Notes under the pieces: generated by a model
Databases searched by the model: none
Seen by the model: the letters and a program-made list of their open reading frames with translations, nothing else
What the model was told of the DNA's origin: nothing
Assembly (NCBI GenBank): GCA_025449845.1
Contig: JANWIP010000020.1
Location: 1 to 64,000 of the forward strand
DNA: 64,000 nucleotides
DNA from: Solirubrobacteraceae bacterium
GTDB taxonomy: Bacteria > Actinomycetota > Thermoleophilia > Solirubrobacterales > Solirubrobacteraceae
Reading direction: 5' to 3'
Shown: one piece after another, positions 17,280 to 27,207 of the stretch
Layout of the letters: each line of letters begins with the position of its first letter
Numbering within the stretch: position 1 is the first letter of the stretch
Made by a program: the position numbers and the translations under genes

Positions 17280-18676
17280 GTGAGGAGCGCTTCAAAGAGT
17301 TGCACTTCGCCCCGGCGCCGGAGGTGGCGGGCCATGTGCCGGGCCCCGAATCGCAGCGGATGCTGGCCGAACAGGCGGCGGTCGAGAGCCGCGCGCGCAG
17401 CTACCCCCGCAGCGTGCCCGTCGCCTGGGAGGAGGGCCGCGGAGCGACGGTGAAGGACGTCGACGGAAACACCTACCTGGACTTCTTCGGCGGAGCGGGC
17501 ACGCTGAACGTGGGCCACGGCAACCCCAGGGCGGCCCGAGCGGCGAGCGAACAGCAGCGCAAGCTGGTGCACGCGCTGGACTTCCCCACGAAAGCGCGCC
17601 TGACGTTGATGCACGCGCTCAAGCGTGTGATGCCGGGCGCGCTGAAGCGCACCGCGCGGGTGCACTTCGGCGGGCCTACAGGCTCGGATGCCGTGGAGGC
17701 GGCCCTGAAGCTGACGCGCAGCCACACGGGGCGCCGCGCCGTGGTGGCCTTTCAGGGCAGCTACCACGGCATGACGGAGGGCGCGATGGCGGTGACAAGC
17801 GACACCTCCTGCAACGGCCCGGTGGATACGCCCGTGCACTTCATGCCCTACCCCTACTGCTACCGCTGCCCCCTGGGCCTGCGTCCGAACAGTTGCGCCC
17901 TGGCATGCGCCAAGCTGCTTGAGACCACGCTGGAGGACCCCCACAGCGGCGTGCCCAAGCCGGCCGCCGTGATCGTCGAGCCGATCCAGGGCGAGGGCGG
18001 CACGATCGTGCCCCCGAAAGGCTGGCTGAAGGAGGTGCGGCGCATCACGCACACCCACGAGGTGCCGCTGATCGCCGATGAGATCCAGACCGGCTTCGGG
18101 CGCACGGGCACGCTGTGGGCGTGCGAAGCGGATGAGGTGACACCTGACGTGATGGTGATGAGCAAGGCGCTGGGCGGCATCGGCCTGCCGCTGTCGGCTA
18201 TCGCCTACGACGCCACGCTCGACACCTGGGAGCCGGGTGCGCACATCGGCACCTTCCGCGGTCACCAGCCGGCGATGGCGGCAGGCGCGGCGGCGCTGGA
18301 GTTCACGCTGGAGCACGACCTGCCCGCGCACGCGGCCGCGCTCGGCGAGCTGGCGCTGGCGACACTGCGCGAGGCGGCTAAGGAGTTGCCGAGCGTGGGC
18401 GAGGTGCGCGGCCGGGGGCTGATGATCGGCATCGAGCTGGTGCGCGACGAGCACACCAGGGAGCCCTGGCGGGAGCTGGCCGACGAACTGCGCAGGGCCT
18501 GTTGCGGCAGGGGATTGATCATCGAGCTTGGCGGCCATTACGGCAACGTCGCGCGGCTGCTGCCCCCGCTGGTGCTCACGCGCGAGCTGCTGATGCGGGG
18601 GCTAGAGATCTTCTGCGAAGCCCTGCGCGAGACCGAAGCAACCCTGACGCGCCGGGGGGCGCTCATCGCAGGTTGA
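17276..18676 (+). CDS. Class III PLP-dependent aminotransferase
   Basis: 466 residues, fold type I. Motifs are DVDGNTYLDFFGGAGTLNVGH, HFGGPTGSDAVEAALKL, GSYHGMTEGAMAVT, PAAVIVEPIQGEGG, LIADEIQTGFGRTG and the PLP lysine in MVMSKALGGIGLPLSA. The sequence sits near the diaminobutyrate / 4-aminobutyrate aminotransferases, which move an omega-amino group to 2-oxoglutarate or pyruvate. The start is the ATG at 17276, overlapping the hypF stop by 4 bp; a longer frame to 17135 lies inside hypF. An unusual Cys-rich patch (YPYCYRCPLGLRPNSCALAC) is shared by some diaminobutyrate-type enzymes. Confidence 0.88.
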   Translation: MSEERFKELHFAPAPEVAGHVPGPESQRMLAEQAAVESRARSYPRSVPVAWEEGRGATVKDVDGNTYLDFFGGAGTLNVGHGNPRAARAASEQQRKLVHALDFPTKARLTLMHALKRVMPGALKRTARVHFGGPTGSDAVEAALKLTRSHTGRRAVVAFQGSYHGMTEGAMAVTSDTSCNGPVDTPVHFMPYPYCYRCPLGLRPNSCALACAKLLETTLEDPHSGVPKPAAVIVEPIQGEGGTIVPPKGWLKEVRRITHTHEVPLIADEIQTGFGRTGTLWACEADEVTPDVMVMSKALGGIGLPLSAIAYDATLDTWEPGAHIGTFRGHQPAMAAGAAALEFTLEHDLPAHAAALGELALATLREAAKELPSVGEVRGRGLMIGIELVRDEHTREPWRELADELRRACCGRGLIIELGGHYGNVARLLPPLVLTRELLMRGLEIFCEALRETEATLTRRGALIAG

Positions 18677-18765
18677 GCGAAGGTCGGCCTTTGGTTGGGA
18701 GAGGGATGGGCCGCGCGCGGCGAGAGAACGCGGCTCAGGGCTGAAGCCCGCCGGCTCGCGGTGCG

Positions 18766-19737
18766 CTATGGCTGTGTCCGGCCGGTCTGCTCACGGATTG
18801 TGCGCTCGACGTCCTGCCCTCTGGAGGTGAGCCGCCAGGCGTTGGGCTCACCGCGCACGGGCCCCACCCCAACATTGCGGATCAAGCCGAGATTCTGCAG
18901 GCGCAGGAGCAGCTTGGAGATCTGCCCTTGGTCCGCGATCCCCGCGGCCTCCGCGACTTGGCGGTTTGACGCCCCGGGGCTCGCGGCGATCGCGACGAGC
19001 ACCCTGACGGTGCGATAGGTGAGCCGCATGTCCAGATCGCGCAGCGGATCGCCGCGCCGCGCTGAAGGGCGGGGGGGCAGAGTGGGCAGCGGGCGCTCCC
19101 CCTCACGCCTGGCGGCGGCGGGACCGAAGTAGGGCAGCACGATCATCCCCATCAGCGGGTTGACAAGCACGATCAGCGAATCCGCCTCCCCCCGCTGCAG
19201 CCGCGCGTGCACGACGGACAGCACGGCCCCGACGACGCCCTCAGCGCTGAGCGCCGGCTGCCCATACCCCCGTTTGGTCTCGCTCTCACCCTCCCGGACG
19301 GCATCCACGAGCATCGCGACGAGCTGCGCACGACGCTCGATCGCGCGGGGGCCCGCAGTGAGGCTCTCCACGATCAGCAACCGTCCGAGGTCGGGCTCCT
19401 CCTCGATGAACGCGAGGATCGCAAGCAGCCCACCCCTGACACGCATCTGCCACGACCCCGAGCCCCCAAACACTGGCAGCACCCGCTCGGCCACACGCCC
19501 CAGCGCGTCCTCGAAAGCCGCGAGGAAGCAGTCCTCGCGATCTTCGAACAGGTCATAGAACGTGCGCCGCGAGACCCCTGAACGCGCCACGACACGCGCG
19601 ACGCTGGCGTTCTGCGCCCCCTCCTGCGCCGCGACCTCCGCCATCGCGTTGAGCATCCGCGCCCGCTGGATCTCACTCACCCGCGAGCGCGGAAGAGCAC
19701 CCTTGCTGCCCACACGAGTGTCCATGACGATCGACAC
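18766..19737 (-). CDS. TetR-type regulator with an extra C-terminal MarR-like winged helix
   Basis: 323 residues. Residues of about 15-65 form a TetR HTH (ARMLNAMAEVAAQEGAQNAS; VVARSGVSRRTFYDLFEDRE), followed by a helical ligand domain. The last 90 residues form a second DNA-binding module (LTYRTVRVLVAIAASPGASN; AEAAGIADQGQISKLLLRLQ; LGLIRN) of MarR/ArsR type. Two DNA-binding domains in one chain are unusual for TetR proteins, normally about 200 aa. It begins 6 bp after the stop of the 1097-residue secreted protein on the same strand, so it is probably the last gene of that operon. The start is the GTG at 19737, with the ATG at 19725 as an alternative. Confidence 0.82.
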   Translation of the reverse strand: MSIVMDTRVGSKGALPRSRVSEIQRARMLNAMAEVAAQEGAQNASVARVVARSGVSRRTFYDLFEDREDCFLAAFEDALGRVAERVLPVFGGSGSWQMRVRGGLLAILAFIEEEPDLGRLLIVESLTAGPRAIERRAQLVAMLVDAVREGESETKRGYGQPALSAEGVVGAVLSVVHARLQRGEADSLIVLVNPLMGMIVLPYFGPAAARREGERPLPTLPPRPSARRGDPLRDLDMRLTYRTVRVLVAIAASPGASNRQVAEAAGIADQGQISKLLLRLQNLGLIRNVGVGPVRGEPNAWRLTSRGQDVERTIREQTGRTQP

Positions 19738-19743
19738 CCGCCC

Positions 19744-22700
19744 CTACCCCTTCTTCTTCCCGGCCTTCTTATGCTTCTTCGCCTTCTTAGTCTTGGGGCA
19801 GCCGGTGATCTGGATCTTGGTGTTCTGTTTGAGTTGCGCTCCGTTCTGGCCGGTGAGGGTGGTGGGCATCGTGAGGCTCGTGCCGCAGAGGTTGCCCTTG
19901 GCCTTGGCGGGGAGAACGGCGGCGAGCCCGGAGTGTGGTCCCGCGGGGAGCTTCAACTCGAAGCTCGAGATCGGGGCGTCGGGGATGCTCGCGAACGTCG
20001 AGCTGGTGATGCTCTTCTTGATGTTGATACTGCCTATGAGTTCGAGCTTCACGCCTTCGCCCTGCAGGATCAGCACCAGGTCGGGGAACGCCGCGCCGCC
20101 GTGGGACACCAGGTACGCCGGTCCCGTCACAGGGCTTGCGAGGACGGGTGTGTGTGCGATCGCGATCCCGATGTCAGAGCCCGCGGGGCACGACGCCGGA
20201 TTCGCCTTGAACGTCGCTTCAGGACAGGCCTGCTGGATCGTGGTGAGCCGGGAGGGCAGCGCCTTGGGGAGCGTCACTGCGACACTGCGGATGTTCGCCT
20301 GTGCCCCCGTGGGGTAGCCGACCTTCACATCGAGGCTCGCGCCGTTCTTCTTGCTCGTGCTCGCCTGGGTGGAGACCGTGAACGACGGTTTGAACGCGAG
20401 TTCGCGGCACCCGGCCGCCTGGAAGCGGGAAGACACGTTCGTGGTGGCGCCCTGGGTGGAGGTCACTGTGCCCGTGATCTGCATGGGGGTGCAGTTCGTC
20501 GGGTTAAACGTGAACCCGGGCCTGTCGAGGGTCACGTCCACGCGGCGGACCCGTAGCGGGATGCCCTGCAGGATCGTCGGGAAGGGGTCCGAGACGTCCG
20601 TGACCTGCGCGGTGTGCTGGTCGATCCGCAGCGACTGGCGCACCACAACCGTCCCAAGGTTCAACGGGCCCGCGACCGCGGGGACCTCGACAACGAGACC
20701 ATAGGGACCACCGTTATATGGGCCCGTCAGGTACGCACTGCCACCCACGAAGAACGGGTCAGGGCCAACACCCGCACCAGCCTGGACACTCCCGACCCGC
20801 GAGGATTCGGGGCACGTCCCCGCGTTCGCGTTCGCCTCGGGGCACAAGGGTATCCCGGCGATCTTCCCCAGCAAACCCGGGGGGAGGGTCACCGTGAGCC
20901 CGGACAGGTTCTGGTCACCATCAGTACGCGACAGCGACAACACGAACGGCGAGTAGCCGCCCGCCTGCGGGTTCGCGCTGCCCGCTGTGAAGCCGGGGGC
21001 GAAGACGGTCGCGCACCCGGTGTTGATCGGGAAGCTGTCCGATGGTGTCGCGTCCGGACCGGAGTCAGGTGCGGACCACGGCATCAGATCCGACGTGGTG
21101 GTGTACGTGCCGCAGCCGGTGGGGGTCGCGAGCTCCCCCCTGGGGCCACCGAAGAAATGCAGCTTCAACAAGCTGAACGGGAACTGCGGGTTTTCCCTGA
21201 ACACCCCCGTCACCTGGCCCGACACAGGATCCGGTGTCAAGTTCCCCGGGATCTTCACAACCACCCCCGTCACCGGGTCATCGATCACGATATACCCCGC
21301 CAACAACGTGTGGAACGGGTTTTCATTCTGCCTCGCCAAATACACCGACCCCACGAGGGTGCCCTCGACCAGCGGCGTACTCACTTCCACCGACCCGATC
21401 TTCGAAGCTTCAGGGCAAGACGGCGCGCTCGCCGTGAAATCGCTCAGGCTCCCCCCCTGCCAGCCGATCTGCGCCTCACTGCACGCAGCCAACCCACCGG
21501 CAGCAGCAGGGTTCACCGTCAACCCCGCCGGGAGGACCACGCTCGCATCCCGCAGCGGAGGCGTCGCAAGCGTTTCAGGGTCCTCGCTCTGGGGAACCTT
21601 GATGGCGACGTTCAACCCCGTCGGACTGTCCGCTGTGGTCGTTTCGGGTTGCAGGGCGAGCGACGGTTCGAAACGCAACAGGTTACAACCCGTCACCGGC
21701 GGAGATTCCGAGGTGCTCGACACCCACGCCGGATCACTCAGATCGATCGTGCCGTCCGCGTTGAGCCGCCCGGGGTTCTGCCACGAATCCATATGGACCG
21801 ACGTGACCAACGGTTCACCCGAACAGCTGGAGGGGTTCGTGAAGAACGCCACCGGTGTTGTCCCCGCACCGTCGCGTGCAGCGGGATCCCCATACAACGT
21901 CACTTCGACATTCACCAGGGGGATCTGCGGCACATCGGGGGCCGTCGCGCGCAGCACATAACCCTTGAGTGTCGGCACGACGCTCGCATACAGCACATGC
22001 GAGGTCCTGAGTTCATCGATGTAGCCGAACTCCGCCGCGACACCACGCTCGGGCACCATGTTGTACAGCCGGCTGCTGACGCCCGTAATCGCACTTGGCT
22101 CAGTCTTTATGAATCCAACCCGCGACGCGAGCGGACAATCATTGGTGCTACCAAAAGTGGGGGTTCCGGCGGAGAGTTGCGCGAGCGTGCACTTCGGAGT
22201 CGCCAGCGCGCTGCCAAGGAAACCCAACGGCAGATCCACCGCGACATCCTTGACATCCTGCACACTCGTCGCGCCCGCACCTTCCCCAGGAATCCGGACG
22301 GGGTTTGCTTCCGGGTTGTGCGAATGATCGTTATTGAGATCGATCCTCGTCGTAAACCCATACGGGTGAGCACCCGCCTGGATATCAGGGCCGCCATCCA
22401 ACCCAACGATATACGAGCTCAGACCCACACCGAACGGCGCCGGAGAGGACGAGATCTCATTCCCCCCGCTCGTCACAGCTTCCAGGGCGCCGCCACCCGA
22501 CACCCGCACCGTGTTCACCACCGCACCCGAAGCGCCCGGTTCGAGCGCCACATAGATATACATCTTCAGCGTCGCGTCAGGCGCCAACACAAGCGGGGAC
22601 GGGAGTTCACACCGCACCGATACCGCATCACACGAGAATTCCTGTTCCGTGAACCCCGGGCTGCGCAAGACGAGATCGGCGCTCTGCGCCGTCACACCCA

Positions 22701-23037
22701 CGGGCAACGTATCCGCGATCACGATCGGCGTTCCATCCGTCGGCGTGCTCCCCACATTCCTCACCGTCACCTCATACACATCACACGCAAACGTACTCAC
22801 GCTACTGACACGCGACAAACACGACGCGCTCTGGTCATCCCCAACAGAGAAATTGCTCGGCGACGCGAACGAATGGATCGTCAACGCCGCACCCGGCGTC
22901 ATCGCGAACGCCGAACCCGCAGACAGCAGCGAAACACAACCAGCCGCCACGAACACCGCCAGCCACACCGACAACAACGACCGCCCTGCCGTGATCCACC
23001 CGCGCACAGAGACCTCCCCAGTCCGATACCCATTCAT
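19744..23037 (-). CDS. Large secreted repeat protein with DUF11-like start and Lys-rich tail
   Basis: 1097 residues. An N-terminal signal peptide (hydrophobic SLLSVWLAVFVAAGCVSLLSA, cleavage after AFA) is followed by a DUF11-like domain (CDVYEVTVRNVGSTPTDGTP). At least four long repeats each carry a C-P-x-x-S-x-[IV]-G motif followed by a Y-L segment (CPLASRVGFI, CPEASKIGSV, CPESSRVGSV, CPAGSDIGIA). It ends in KTKKAKKHKKAGKKKG. No catalytic site is visible. It is an exported envelope or extracellular protein of a type common in Thermoleophilia. The start overlaps the stop of the upstream 1149-residue gene (ATGA), and the TetR-like gene follows after 6 bp. Confidence 0.85.
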   Translation of the reverse strand: MNGYRTGEVSVRGWITAGRSLLSVWLAVFVAAGCVSLLSAGSAFAMTPGAALTIHSFASPSNFSVGDDQSASCLSRVSSVSTFACDVYEVTVRNVGSTPTDGTPIVIADTLPVGVTAQSADLVLRSPGFTEQEFSCDAVSVRCELPSPLVLAPDATLKMYIYVALEPGASGAVVNTVRVSGGGALEAVTSGGNEISSSPAPFGVGLSSYIVGLDGGPDIQAGAHPYGFTTRIDLNNDHSHNPEANPVRIPGEGAGATSVQDVKDVAVDLPLGFLGSALATPKCTLAQLSAGTPTFGSTNDCPLASRVGFIKTEPSAITGVSSRLYNMVPERGVAAEFGYIDELRTSHVLYASVVPTLKGYVLRATAPDVPQIPLVNVEVTLYGDPAARDGAGTTPVAFFTNPSSCSGEPLVTSVHMDSWQNPGRLNADGTIDLSDPAWVSSTSESPPVTGCNLLRFEPSLALQPETTTADSPTGLNVAIKVPQSEDPETLATPPLRDASVVLPAGLTVNPAAAGGLAACSEAQIGWQGGSLSDFTASAPSCPEASKIGSVEVSTPLVEGTLVGSVYLARQNENPFHTLLAGYIVIDDPVTGVVVKIPGNLTPDPVSGQVTGVFRENPQFPFSLLKLHFFGGPRGELATPTGCGTYTTTSDLMPWSAPDSGPDATPSDSFPINTGCATVFAPGFTAGSANPQAGGYSPFVLSLSRTDGDQNLSGLTVTLPPGLLGKIAGIPLCPEANANAGTCPESSRVGSVQAGAGVGPDPFFVGGSAYLTGPYNGGPYGLVVEVPAVAGPLNLGTVVVRQSLRIDQHTAQVTDVSDPFPTILQGIPLRVRRVDVTLDRPGFTFNPTNCTPMQITGTVTSTQGATTNVSSRFQAAGCRELAFKPSFTVSTQASTSKKNGASLDVKVGYPTGAQANIRSVAVTLPKALPSRLTTIQQACPEATFKANPASCPAGSDIGIAIAHTPVLASPVTGPAYLVSHGGAAFPDLVLILQGEGVKLELIGSINIKKSITSSTFASIPDAPISSFELKLPAGPHSGLAAVLPAKAKGNLCGTSLTMPTTLTGQNGAQLKQNTKIQITGCPKTKKAKKHKKAGKKKG

Positions 23038-26000
23038 GACCTACCACCCACACTCCCACGCCCACCACGATGCGCGGCCCCACGACCCTTCACACGCCGC
23101 TTGCCCGGCCGCCCACGGCGCCGCCTGTGCCTGACATGCTTCTTCACCGCAACCTTCCTGTGCGCCGCGACCGGGGCAGCGAGATTCCCCGGGCCGCTGA
23201 ACGTCATAGTCGCGCCAACCGGCGCCGCGGGCGCCACACCCGCGACACCGTGGCACGCTTCTCCATCGCACGACGTCACCGCCGCGGGACCGGAGGGGAC
23301 ACACGGGTCGCCTGCGGTACACACCCGCGCGTCATATACATCAAGCTCGGTGTCCGTGTCCGACCCGACCAGCCGATCGGAGGTCGCGAAGAACACATTC
23401 GCGCCCGTCGCATCGCTGCCGAGCAGAAACACATCAGACGGGCGGCGCTGGTCAAACGGCGGAACATTTGTCTGCCCGGTGTCCCTGCCATCGGAGATCA
23501 GGAACACCCTCCCATCGTGATACTCGTACACATTCTGCGCATACCCCGGCAGGATGCCGCCGACTCCTCCTCCTCCTTCTACCCCGACCCGTACGTCATC
23601 GAGCGCACCGGGCGTCAACGCGACAGGACTGCGGAAGAACACAAACGACCCGTCATGAGACATCGTCGGATCCGAACGCGCCGCGCCAGCGCGGTGGCCG
23701 GCCTGCGGTTCCGCGATGCTCGCGTCCTCCGAACAAATCCCAGTGCCGCAGGGCGTACCGGCGGAGCGGTTGCCGTTGTCGTTGAACCCGCGATCCCCGA
23801 CCGAGACCCTGACCAGTCCGCCCGTCTGCGCGTCATAGCGAAACACCTGCGCCGCGCCGCTCATACTCGTATCGTCCGCGGTCAACGCACCATAACTCGT
23901 GAACACCAGGAAACGCCCATCGGGAGTCACATTCGCTGGCCGAGGATGATAATCCCAAGTCTCGTGGTCGGATTGGGGCAGCGACGCGATGAACGCCACA
24001 CGGCCTTCCGGGTGAGCCGCGTCACGCTCAAACACATACAGGTTATCCGCACCATCCCGCGCAACACCACCCCCACTGTTCGCGACACCACTCAACACAC
24101 CCCGCGCGACGAAATACACATGCGAACCATCGGAAGAGACCGCCACCACACCCTGCACACGCGGCCCACCACCACTCGAATCCCCCGCCGAGACCGCAAG
24201 CAGACCACGCCCAGCGGGATCCGCGGAATCATACTCATACAAATTACAACCATTCACACCAGCCGCCTGAATGCACCCGAGATCTCTCGCGCTGTCGCCG
24301 CTGTCCTCGCTCGCCGTGTCCGTGAGCTGCTGCGTGCTCGTGAAGAACGCCTTGGACCCATCCACCGACGCCCCTTCGAAATGGGCATCGCTCGCGGGAG
24401 AACCCAAGCACGCGACACTCGTACAGCCAGCCGGCGAACGACCCGACAACAACACCGACCGCGACCCATCGATACGCGCAAACAACTCATACGCCGGCAC
24501 AGGAACACCCGCATTGACACCCGAACCCGACGAGCACGGTGCCACGGTGAAGAACACCACCCGCCCATCGGCAGACAACGACCCCGGAGTTTCTTGGTTC
24601 AAACTTGTTTGGGTTCCGCACGTGCCGATCAGATCGGTGCTGCCAGCACCGCCACTCACACCCACAAGAACAGGCGCGACATTGCCAGCGCCCACATACT
24701 CATACACTGAACTATCTCCACCTACCGCCGTCGTGGCATCGAACGGCCACAGCCCACCATCATTGGCGCTTATGCCCCACACGATATGCGAAAGATCAGC
24801 CGTCGCCCCCACCGCGCCATACGCTCCTTCAGCCAATGCTCCCAGGGAAGGAGGAGTCACCGGGCCGACACCAAGGAACGACCCATCGGGCCGGCGCGCA
24901 TACCAACCATCCCCACCCGCCGGAGGCGTCTGGGCAGCGAACAACGCGGTACCGGTGTCCGCGTTCACCAACTGAGGGGTGTTCCCGCCGAACTGGGTCG
25001 CCGGCGGCGCCAACGGCGCCGTCACCCAACCACCACCCGTACGCGAAAACGCAAACGGATCACCTTGGGCTTCCCTCTGCCCAGTACACGAACCCGCACC
25101 ACCAAAACACTGAATACTAATGATGACCACACGCGAACCATCCAGTGAGACATCAGGTGCAAAACGCACAAGAGACTTCCCGATCACAGCCCCGTTCTTC
25201 CGCGGCGGCGTCACCATCTCATACGCACGGTTATCCGGCAAACCCGCACCGGGGATGATGTAGACGAACGTGTGATCACCCGTAGTGGTCGTCCCGCTCG
25301 CGTTCGTGGCGGTGACACGCCAGTGATAGGTGACGTTCGCGCTGAGACCCGACAGGTGCGCGCTCACCGACACAGCACTCGTACCCGCGCCGATATCCGC
25401 AGCCGGCAGACACGGCACGCTCTGCCCATAGGAGGAGCTCGTACCCCATTCGAAGTGGCAGATTGTATCCGAGCCGTTCGGGATGATCGTCGTATTGAGC
25501 GTCGCGCTCGCCGCGCCCACGCCGGACGCTGGGGCGGTCGTGATCTTCGGCAGCACTTCGGGCTTGAAGACAGCTACGACACCCGCGACGGAATCCGCGA
25601 CGTACACCGCTTCGCTCCCAGGGTCCACCGCGATGCCGCTGCCGCCGCTGAGGTGTTCAGCGCCGAAGCGCTCCAGCAGCGACCCCGTGGAGCCGAATAT
25701 CGCGACGGTGCTCACGTTGTCGATGAACACCTCGTTGCTCGACATGTCCACGGCGGCCGCGGTAGACCTTTCGCCATCCACTGCTTCGTTCAGGACTTCC
25801 CCGGAGCTGTTGAGCTTCGCGAAGTGTTCAGAGCCCCGGTTCACGTACAGGTCATCTTCGGAATCAACAGCAAACCCCGGGCTCGTTTCAAACGGCGATC
25901 CCCGCGCAGAGAGGTATTCATTGACCAGCGCATCGCTGAAACTGTCAATCTCACCACTTGCCTGGTACACCCACACCACACCGCTCACGTCGACCGCCAC

Positions 26001-26483
26001 GCCACGCAACAGACCGAATGCGGCGCCGCCCGTCGTTTCGGTCAACTGCCCTTCATAGCCGCCCGCCGCGTTGAACTTGTCGATCACTGAATGGCCGGTG
26101 TCGACCACGTACACGTCGCCCGCCGAGGGATCCAACGGGCTCTGAGAGTTATCGACTGCGATCGCACTCGGTTCGGAGAACGCACCAGTCGGCGCCGCGC
26201 TCCCATCGAACTGCGAGATGAAAGCGCCCGCGGAACTGAACCGCTCAACGCGATTATCCCCCTTATCGACCACATACACGTCGTGCGTCGACGCGTTCAC
26301 AGCGACCCCCGACGGTTCCTTGAACTGCCCCGCACCACACGGTCCACCGGCACAGGGCGCACCAAAAGAGCCGACGAAGACATGCGCGCGCAACGCAAAC
26401 GCCGGAGCGCCACCCAACACCAGACCCCCACCCACGACACACAGCAGAACCCCAACCACCGACACCAGCCGCCGATTCAGCAT
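23034..26483 (-). CDS. Large secreted double beta-propeller protein with FN3-like module
   Basis: About 1149 residues. The signal peptide is MLMLNRRLVSVVGVLLCVVG... ending at AFA. An NHL propeller follows (EPSGVAVNASTHDVYVVDKG and similar blades), then one FN3-like module (SATLNTTIIPNGSDTICHFE), then a TolB/PD40-like propeller (DGRVVFFTV, DGSHVYFVARGVL, DGRFLVFTSYG, DGSFVFFRSPVAL). The C-terminus is strongly basic (KHVRHRRRRGRPGKRR). The start is the ATG at 26483, because GGGAGGGG lies 6 nt upstream; the ATG at 26489 touches that sequence and the 26540 start adds a non-signal leader. It is the first gene of a three-gene operon. Confidence 0.85.
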   Translation of the reverse strand: MLNRRLVSVVGVLLCVVGGGLVLGGAPAFALRAHVFVGSFGAPCAGGPCGAGQFKEPSGVAVNASTHDVYVVDKGDNRVERFSSAGAFISQFDGSAAPTGAFSEPSAIAVDNSQSPLDPSAGDVYVVDTGHSVIDKFNAAGGYEGQLTETTGGAAFGLLRGVAVDVSGVVWVYQASGEIDSFSDALVNEYLSARGSPFETSPGFAVDSEDDLYVNRGSEHFAKLNSSGEVLNEAVDGERSTAAAVDMSSNEVFIDNVSTVAIFGSTGSLLERFGAEHLSGGSGIAVDPGSEAVYVADSVAGVVAVFKPEVLPKITTAPASGVGAASATLNTTIIPNGSDTICHFEWGTSSSYGQSVPCLPAADIGAGTSAVSVSAHLSGLSANVTYHWRVTATNASGTTTTGDHTFVYIIPGAGLPDNRAYEMVTPPRKNGAVIGKSLVRFAPDVSLDGSRVVIISIQCFGGAGSCTGQREAQGDPFAFSRTGGGWVTAPLAPPATQFGGNTPQLVNADTGTALFAAQTPPAGGDGWYARRPDGSFLGVGPVTPPSLGALAEGAYGAVGATADLSHIVWGISANDGGLWPFDATTAVGGDSSVYEYVGAGNVAPVLVGVSGGAGSTDLIGTCGTQTSLNQETPGSLSADGRVVFFTVAPCSSGSGVNAGVPVPAYELFARIDGSRSVLLSGRSPAGCTSVACLGSPASDAHFEGASVDGSKAFFTSTQQLTDTASEDSGDSARDLGCIQAAGVNGCNLYEYDSADPAGRGLLAVSAGDSSGGGPRVQGVVAVSSDGSHVYFVARGVLSGVANSGGGVARDGADNLYVFERDAAHPEGRVAFIASLPQSDHETWDYHPRPANVTPDGRFLVFTSYGALTADDTSMSGAAQVFRYDAQTGGLVRVSVGDRGFNDNGNRSAGTPCGTGICSEDASIAEPQAGHRAGAARSDPTMSHDGSFVFFRSPVALTPGALDDVRVGVEGGGGVGGILPGYAQNVYEYHDGRVFLISDGRDTGQTNVPPFDQRRPSDVFLLGSDATGANVFFATSDRLVGSDTDTELDVYDARVCTAGDPCVPSGPAAVTSCDGEACHGVAGVAPAAPVGATMTFSGPGNLAAPVAAHRKVAVKKHVRHRRRRGRPGKRRVKGRGAAHRGGRGSVGGRS

Positions 26484-26683
26484 CAACATCCCCTCCCAGA
26501 GCAGTAAAGAACATGACCACCCGGGAGGCCCGAGCAGCACACGACCATCCCCGGCACACGACCCGAGACGGCAGACGAACCAAGCGCGCCAAACGCGCGC
26601 GAAAGACCAACCCGGCCCACACGACCGGGGCGAGCCGCCAACCGACGGCGGCGAAATGGCCTAGAAGCTAGAGAGCCGGGCCA

Positions 26684-26708
26684 AGAGAGAGAGAGAGAGA
26701 GAGAGAGA
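26684..26708. repeat. (AG)12 dinucleotide tract
   Basis: 25 nt of uninterrupted AG, rare in high-GC bacterial DNA. It runs directly into the adjoining hairpin. Confidence 0.9.
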
Positions 26709-26732
26709 TGCGTCAGTGATGCTGACGCATCT
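26706..26732. promoter_or_regulatory. Perfect 11-bp inverted repeat
   Basis: AGATGCGTCAG (26706-26716) and CTGACGCATCT (26722-26732) around a 5-nt loop. Read on the minus strand, the hairpin is followed by a (CT)12 pyrimidine tract, about 220 bp upstream of the 26483 start. It could be an operator or a leader attenuator. Confidence 0.5.
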
Positions 26733-27207
26733 GGAAGGACCCCCAGTTGGGGTCACAACGAGTCCCGGCACGTATGTCGAAAACGACTCCACGCGAACAA
26801 CATCTCCCTCGAAAGTTCTGATCCAGTCCCTCTCCAACAGACCCTGCTGAGCTGCAAGCCGGCAACAAGACCCGGCCCAAACCGACCATATGTCCGGCAT
26901 CCCAACCCGGGGATGCCATTACAAAAATGCACTGTACACCAGCTCCACCGTACTTGTCAATAGAGAACCCACAGGGACCTCCGCAGACATCCAGGTCAGG
27001 TAAGAGTCCGCCCGAAGTCGCCCACTGGCTCAGCGAACTGATGCGGCCAAGCTGATCGCCCACTCGCTCAAGGCAATGCCCTCGGCAAGCAGCTCGTCCT
27101 GGTCGCGTCCAGCGTCGCGGACCAACCGGTAACCCCTGATACGACATGCGCCTACAGCGCACGATGAATGCTGGTGCCAACACGCAGACGGAGCCGAAGG
27201 TCCGAAC

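Larger units (their letters stand above)
26484..27207. promoter_or_regulatory. Long divergent intergenic region with AG-tract and hairpin
   Basis: These 724 bp separate the secreted-protein operon from the DUF1800 operon. Open frames here are Arg/Ala-rich noise. The region holds an (AG)12 tract and a perfect 11-bp hairpin (listed separately) and probably both promoters. Confidence 0.55.

Noticed and set aside
17246-18538. A 430-codon antisense frame over the aminotransferase
   Set aside because: Same kind of shadow; the aminotransferase motifs are unambiguous.
20614-23520. A 968-codon open frame on the plus strand
   Set aside because: It is fully antisense to the 1097-residue secreted protein, is Arg/His-rich low complexity and has no recognisable domain; GC-rich codon bias on the other strand explains it.
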